Positions 60,531 through 64,000 of a stretch of DNA of 64,000 bases are shown here, in pieces (position 1 is the first letter of the stretch; every line of letters starts with the position of its first letter). A program made the translations under genes and the position numbers. The notes beneath the pieces were generated by a model that worked only from the letters and a program-made list of their open reading frames with translations, was not told the DNA's origin and searched no databases. The stretch comes from Nocardia altamirensis NBRC 108246 (GTDB taxonomy: Bacteria; Actinomycetota; Actinomycetes; Mycobacteriales; Mycobacteriaceae), in the NCBI RefSeq assembly GCF_001612685.1, contig NZ_BDAY01000071.1, positions 1-64,000 of the forward strand, read 5' to 3'.

Positions 60531-62039
60531 TCAGTTCGTGACGGGCGTCACGGCGATCGGCGGGATCGTCGGCACACAGTCGGTCTTGGGCGCGGCGCCG
60601 GTGCGCACGAACTCGCCGACCATGCCGACCACGCAGCCGCTCGGTTCCAGGTCGGGCACGTGGCCGGTGTTGGGGACCGAGACGAAGGTCGAACGGGGGA
60701 ACTTCGCGGCGACCAGCTTGCCGTTCGCGTCGGGGGTGATGGCGTCGAGATCACCGGAGAGCACCAGGACCGGCACGTCGGGCATGGGGGTGCGCACCTG
60801 ATCGGGGCGCTGGTGCTGCGGGATGCCAGGCCAGCGGATGCATGCGTCGCCGCCGTCACGCTGGGCGGCGCCCCAGCCTTCCGCGCTGAAGGCGCCGAGG
60901 CCGTTCGGTGCGAGCCGGGCCAGCGCCTCGTGGTACTGCTGTTCCCGTTGCGGGACAGTGGCATCGAGCGACCACAGTTGCGCGTAGTCGTTGCAGGCGA
61001 CGGCGATATAGGCGTCGATCTTCTCGTAGGCGGGCTCGGACGTGGTCGCGGTGACGAACGCGCGCAGACCGGTGTCGTCACCGCGCGCCGCGGCGTGCAG
61101 AGCGGCGGGCAGCATCCCGAGCGGGGTCAGCGTCTCGGGTTGCGCGCCGACATTGCTGGTGGCGGCCTCGAAGATGAGGTTGCCCAGTTTGCCTTCGGTG
61201 AGGAGCACCGGGTGCGTTCCGTCGACGGTGATCGGTGCGGTGCGGAGTCGCTCGGCCACCGTGCGCAGGTTCGCGACTGCCGCGTCGCCGTCGCACACCT
61301 GGTTGCGTGCGCAAATGCGTTGCAGTGTCAGCGATACCGCTTCGGCGTTGGGGCGTTGGGTGCGGTCGAAGTCGGCGGGGTAGGCGCCGGTCAGCACCAT
61401 CGACTGGACGCGGTCGGGGTGGCGCTGGGCGTAGACCGGCATCAGGTAGGTGCCGTAGGAGATGCCGTACAGCACGAGCTTCGGGATGCCGAGCTGTGCG
61501 CGCACCGCATCGAAATCGTCTGCGGTAGCAGCCGATGTGTAACCCGCCGCCTTCGGGCCGAGCTGTTCACCGCAGCGGGCGACCGTCTGCAGGTTCTGCT
61601 CGCGGGTGCCGAGCTGGTACTCCTGTTCGTCCGCGCCGCAGTCCAGTGGGCTCGAAAGTCCCGTCCCGCGTGGGTCGATCAGCAGCAGGTCGTGATCGTT
61701 GAGCAGGCCTTCGGACAAGGCGACCGCCTCAGCGGCGTGCGAAATCAGTGGCACCCCTGGTCCGCCCGGATTCGGGGTGATCGTGCCCGCCGCGGGAGCA
61801 TCGGTGTTCGTGCGGCGCACGAGCGCGTAACTCACGTCGACAGTGCCGAATTCGGGCTTGTCCTGCACCAGCGGACGCTGCACTGTGCCGCACTCGACCC
61901 CGTGACCCGCCACCGTCGGGCACCATTCCGTCTGTGCCGTTGGACTACTCGGCTGGTCGCTGCCACACCCCGTCAGCAGTCCGCCGAGTGTCGAGGCCGC
62001 CAACATCAGGCCTATCGATGACCGCACCACACCACGCAT
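60531..62039 (-). CDS. lipoprotein alpha/beta hydrolase, tripeptidyl aminopeptidase-like
   Basis: 502 residues. Lipobox LLTGC at about residue 25. Alpha/beta-hydrolase core: NPGGPGVPL, LLIDPRGTGLSS, nucleophile in LYGISYGTYLMPVYAQ, Asp/His near LVLSGDLDAITP and VPNTGHVPD. TAP-like C-terminal domain consistent with cell-surface peptidases of actinobacteria. First gene of a unit with the two-component system. Confidence 0.9.
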   Translation of the reverse strand: MRGVVRSSIGLMLAASTLGGLLTGCGSDQPSSPTAQTEWCPTVAGHGVECGTVQRPLVQDKPEFGTVDVSYALVRRTNTDAPAAGTITPNPGGPGVPLISHAAEAVALSEGLLNDHDLLLIDPRGTGLSSPLDCGADEQEYQLGTREQNLQTVARCGEQLGPKAAGYTSAATADDFDAVRAQLGIPKLVLYGISYGTYLMPVYAQRHPDRVQSMVLTGAYPADFDRTQRPNAEAVSLTLQRICARNQVCDGDAAVANLRTVAERLRTAPITVDGTHPVLLTEGKLGNLIFEAATSNVGAQPETLTPLGMLPAALHAAARGDDTGLRAFVTATTSEPAYEKIDAYIAVACNDYAQLWSLDATVPQREQQYHEALARLAPNGLGAFSAEGWGAAQRDGGDACIRWPGIPQHQRPDQVRTPMPDVPVLVLSGDLDAITPDANGKLVAAKFPRSTFVSVPNTGHVPDLEPSGCVVGMVGEFVRTGAAPKTDCVPTIPPIAVTPVTN

Positions 62040-62193
62040 CTCGCGAACTCCCTCTTCCCTCACACTCCCGGCACTCGCCGGGTGTTGAAAGAGATCGTGC
62101 GCAATCAACGTCAAAGCGAGGCCAGCTGAACGGCAAAGGTGTGTAAGAATTCGCCGGGACCAACAGATCGCCTGGTCAGCGCGCCAAAACTGG

Positions 62194-62790
62194 TCAGAAC
62201 AGTGACTGTGCTTCGGCCGCCAGCAGGAATCCGTGGCCATCGACGTCGCAGCGGACCCCGGCCTGGGTCGAGGTGCATGCGGCGCCGCGGACGACGAGGG
62301 TGGAGTCGTAGGGGAGGACCCGGCCGCCGCCCTTGCTGCCGCCGTCGATGGGGCTGCCGACGTACACGCCTTGGCTGAAGCAGCGGAATTGCGCTGTCGT
62401 GCCGTTGATCTCGGCGCCCACAGTTCGATTGGGCCGAGTTCCGCAGTCGGGCAGGTCCGGTGGCACGACGGTCGCTTGCATCACCTGACAGCCGACGGTG
62501 GCGGCGCCTGCGACGTTGAAGCCGCACAGGATGTTTCCGCTCGGCGACTGGAAATAGAAGGCGTCGCCCTGTTGGTAGTCGCGGGCATCGACATTCGCGT
62601 TGTCGCGGGACGGTGCCGTCGGTTTCGCGGGTGCGGTGTTGCGGCCGGGTGCGGAAGGTTGCTGCGGGGCAGCCGACGTGGCGGGTGCGTTCGGCGGCTG
62701 CGCGCCGGGAGTGGTCGGTGTGCTGTTACCGCAACCGGCGAGACCTCCGACCGCCAGCACCGCCGCTGCTGCCAGCAGAATTGCCCTCAT
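62194..62790 (-). CDS. predicted lipoprotein with Pro-rich linker
   Basis: 198 residues. Signal and lipobox VLAVGGLAGC at residue 20. A low-complexity PTA/QPP linker of about 45 residues follows, then a Cys-containing domain of about 120 residues (FYFQSPSGNILCGF, CQVMQATVV, PDCGTRPNRT, FRCFSQGVYV). Resembles envelope lipoproteins of mycolate bacteria. Function unknown. Confidence 0.8.
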   Translation of the reverse strand: MRAILLAAAAVLAVGGLAGCGNSTPTTPGAQPPNAPATSAAPQQPSAPGRNTAPAKPTAPSRDNANVDARDYQQGDAFYFQSPSGNILCGFNVAGAATVGCQVMQATVVPPDLPDCGTRPNRTVGAEINGTTAQFRCFSQGVYVGSPIDGGSKGGGRVLPYDSTLVVRGAACTSTQAGVRCDVDGHGFLLAAEAQSLF

Positions 62791-63111
62791 ACACCGCCAC
62801 CTTCCTATGCCCTGCCACCCGATGAACGCTGCCGACCGGTCGGCTCCCATGGCCCGCGGCGAGCATCACCGTAGCGGTCGGGTGTCGCCGCCCGCATGCC
62901 CTGAATTCCCCCGCTACGTCTGCGGGCTGATGGTCCTTGCGCCGTAGACCCACAGCGCGTCGACCTCCTCGTCTGCTGTTCAGGAGTCGTTCACCTAGCC
63001 CACCAAAAGGTATGGCAGCTTCTGGGGTCGCGCAGGGGGCGGCTGCACATCTTCCCCACCGCGCTGGTCCGCGAGAAACGTGTACGACGCTGCTCGAAAG
63101 GAATCTTCTCG
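62791..63111. other. 321-base intergenic region
   Basis: Divergent upstream regions of the lipoprotein and nuclease genes. No gene or clear repeat seen; AAAGGAA precedes the nuclease ATG. Confidence 0.4.
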
Positions 63112-63942
63112 ATGCGAGGCAAAGTTTTGGTAGCGAGTGTTTGTGCACTCGCCGCGACACTGTTGGCTGTCCCGCCGTCCGCCAACGCGTGGGGTGCGCG
63201 GGGGCACAACGCCACCGGCACGATCGCCGAGATGCGGTTGAGCCCGAGCGCACGCACCGAGGTGAACCGGTTGCTGGCCGGCGAACCCAACCCCAGCCTC
63301 GCCGGCGTATCGACCTGGGCCGACGAGGTCCGCCAGAACGATCCCGAACTCGGGAAGCGTTCGGCCCCGTGGCATTACGTCAACATCGGGGAGAACGGGT
63401 GTGTGTACGACCCCGCCGTCAACGGCAACAACGGTGACAACGTGGTCGAGGCGATTCGAGTGCAGACCGGGATCCTCGCCGACAAGAGCAAGTCGGATGC
63501 CGAACGCCGCCAGGCGCTGAAGTTCGTGGTGCACTTCGTCGGTGACATCCATCAGCCCATGCACGCAGGCTATGCCCGCGACCGCGGCGGTAACGAGTTC
63601 AAGGTCGACTACCTCGGCCGCAACACCAACCTGCACTCGGTGTGGGACAGCAGGATGCTCGAAACCCGCCCGGCCAGTGGGGAAGTCGACCGCCTGCTCG
63701 CCCTGCCAGCACCCAACCTCTCCGACAGCGACCCGGCCCACTGGGCCCAGGACAGCTGCCGCATCGTCGAACGCCCCGGCGTCTACCCCGCCTCCCACAC
63801 CATCGGCGACGAATACACCCAACAATTCCTCCCCGTCGCCGAAAGCCAGCTGCGTCTCGCCAGCGAGCGCCTCGGCCAGCTCCTCAACGGGGCTCTCGGC
63901 ACCGCTGCCCCCGGCCCGCTGACCGGCAGCGCGGGTTCCTAA
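63112..63942 (+). CDS. secreted S1/P1-type nuclease
   Basis: 276 residues. The signal peptide cleaves before Trp (ANA-WGARGH), and the N-terminal Trp and following His are zinc ligands in this family. Further ligand motifs: PWHYVNIG, FVVHFVGDIHQPMHAG and NLHSVWDSRML. Zinc-dependent single-strand nuclease / 3'-nucleotidase, releasing nucleosides or phosphate outside the cell. 26 residues of signal; mature length fits the family. Confidence 0.92.
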   Translation: MRGKVLVASVCALAATLLAVPPSANAWGARGHNATGTIAEMRLSPSARTEVNRLLAGEPNPSLAGVSTWADEVRQNDPELGKRSAPWHYVNIGENGCVYDPAVNGNNGDNVVEAIRVQTGILADKSKSDAERRQALKFVVHFVGDIHQPMHAGYARDRGGNEFKVDYLGRNTNLHSVWDSRMLETRPASGEVDRLLALPAPNLSDSDPAHWAQDSCRIVERPGVYPASHTIGDEYTQQFLPVAESQLRLASERLGQLLNGALGTAAPGPLTGSAGS

Positions 63943-64000
63943 CCGCCACAGTCTCATTCGGCTCGCGCCGAGTGTTGCGACGCCGATGAGGCCCAAGCCC

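Overview
The window comes from the chromosome of a high-GC actinobacterium of the Mycobacteriales, most likely Nocardia or a close relative. The evidence is the strong G/C third-position bias, GTG starts with 1- or 4-base overlaps, an mmpS-mmpL pair plus a second MMPL exporter, LGFP-repeat, YaeQ, DUF4189 and many small secreted or lipobox proteins, and an MprAB-like two-component system. No rRNA, tRNA, CRISPR array, transposase or prophage was found. The genus is inferred, not proven.

Layout. 193-4000: a tightly overlapping five-gene operon (multi-pass membrane protein, alpha/beta hydrolase, two-TM SLATT/DUF4231-like protein, cupin, unknown protein). 4072-5031: EamA exporter. 5058-9667 (minus): an Hsp90-type ATPase translationally coupled to a TPR protein. 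9828-13984: small hypotheticals, an MHS-type MFS carrier and a repeat-like protein. 14161-24700: a compact lipid or natural-product cluster with a LuxR-type regulator, MMPL exporter, fatty acyl-AMP ligase, ACP, acyl-CoA dehydrogenase, KAS III-like condensing enzyme, flavin monooxygenase, two ICMT-like membrane methyltransferases and an alpha/beta hydrolase. 24711-31753: PadR with a multi-TM partner, a secreted guanyl-specific RNase, a divergent HxlR/MFS-hydrolase unit, a GATase, a lipoprotein and another hydrolase. 31893-35952: a two-TM protein followed by a large STAND NTPase with TPR-like repeats. Both carry similar RHIM/BASS-like amyloid-type motifs, and the NTPase reading frame is broken by a single-base shift. 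36022-39455: mmpS-mmpL. 39709-42399: metzincin-like protein, a frameshifted secreted protein, YaeQ.

42605-51517 (minus) is a full trans-4-hydroxyproline catabolic locus: deaminase/DapA-like, alpha-ketoglutarate semialdehyde dehydrogenase, a three-component D-hydroxyproline oxidase/dehydrogenase, 4-hydroxyproline epimerase, APC permease and GntR regulator. It would turn hydroxyproline into alpha-ketoglutarate. 51779-57682 holds short secreted proteins, gene remnants (SGNH hydrolase, NIPSNAP), repeats and hairpins. 57902-63942 carries a coiled-coil protein, a lipoprotein peptidase in one transcription unit with a response regulator and sensor kinase, another lipoprotein, and an S1/P1-type nuclease.

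The strongest candidates for undescribed biology are the FAAL/KAS III/ICMT cluster, the RHIM-like motif pair linking a small membrane protein to a STAND NTPase, and the five-gene SLATT-cupin operon.
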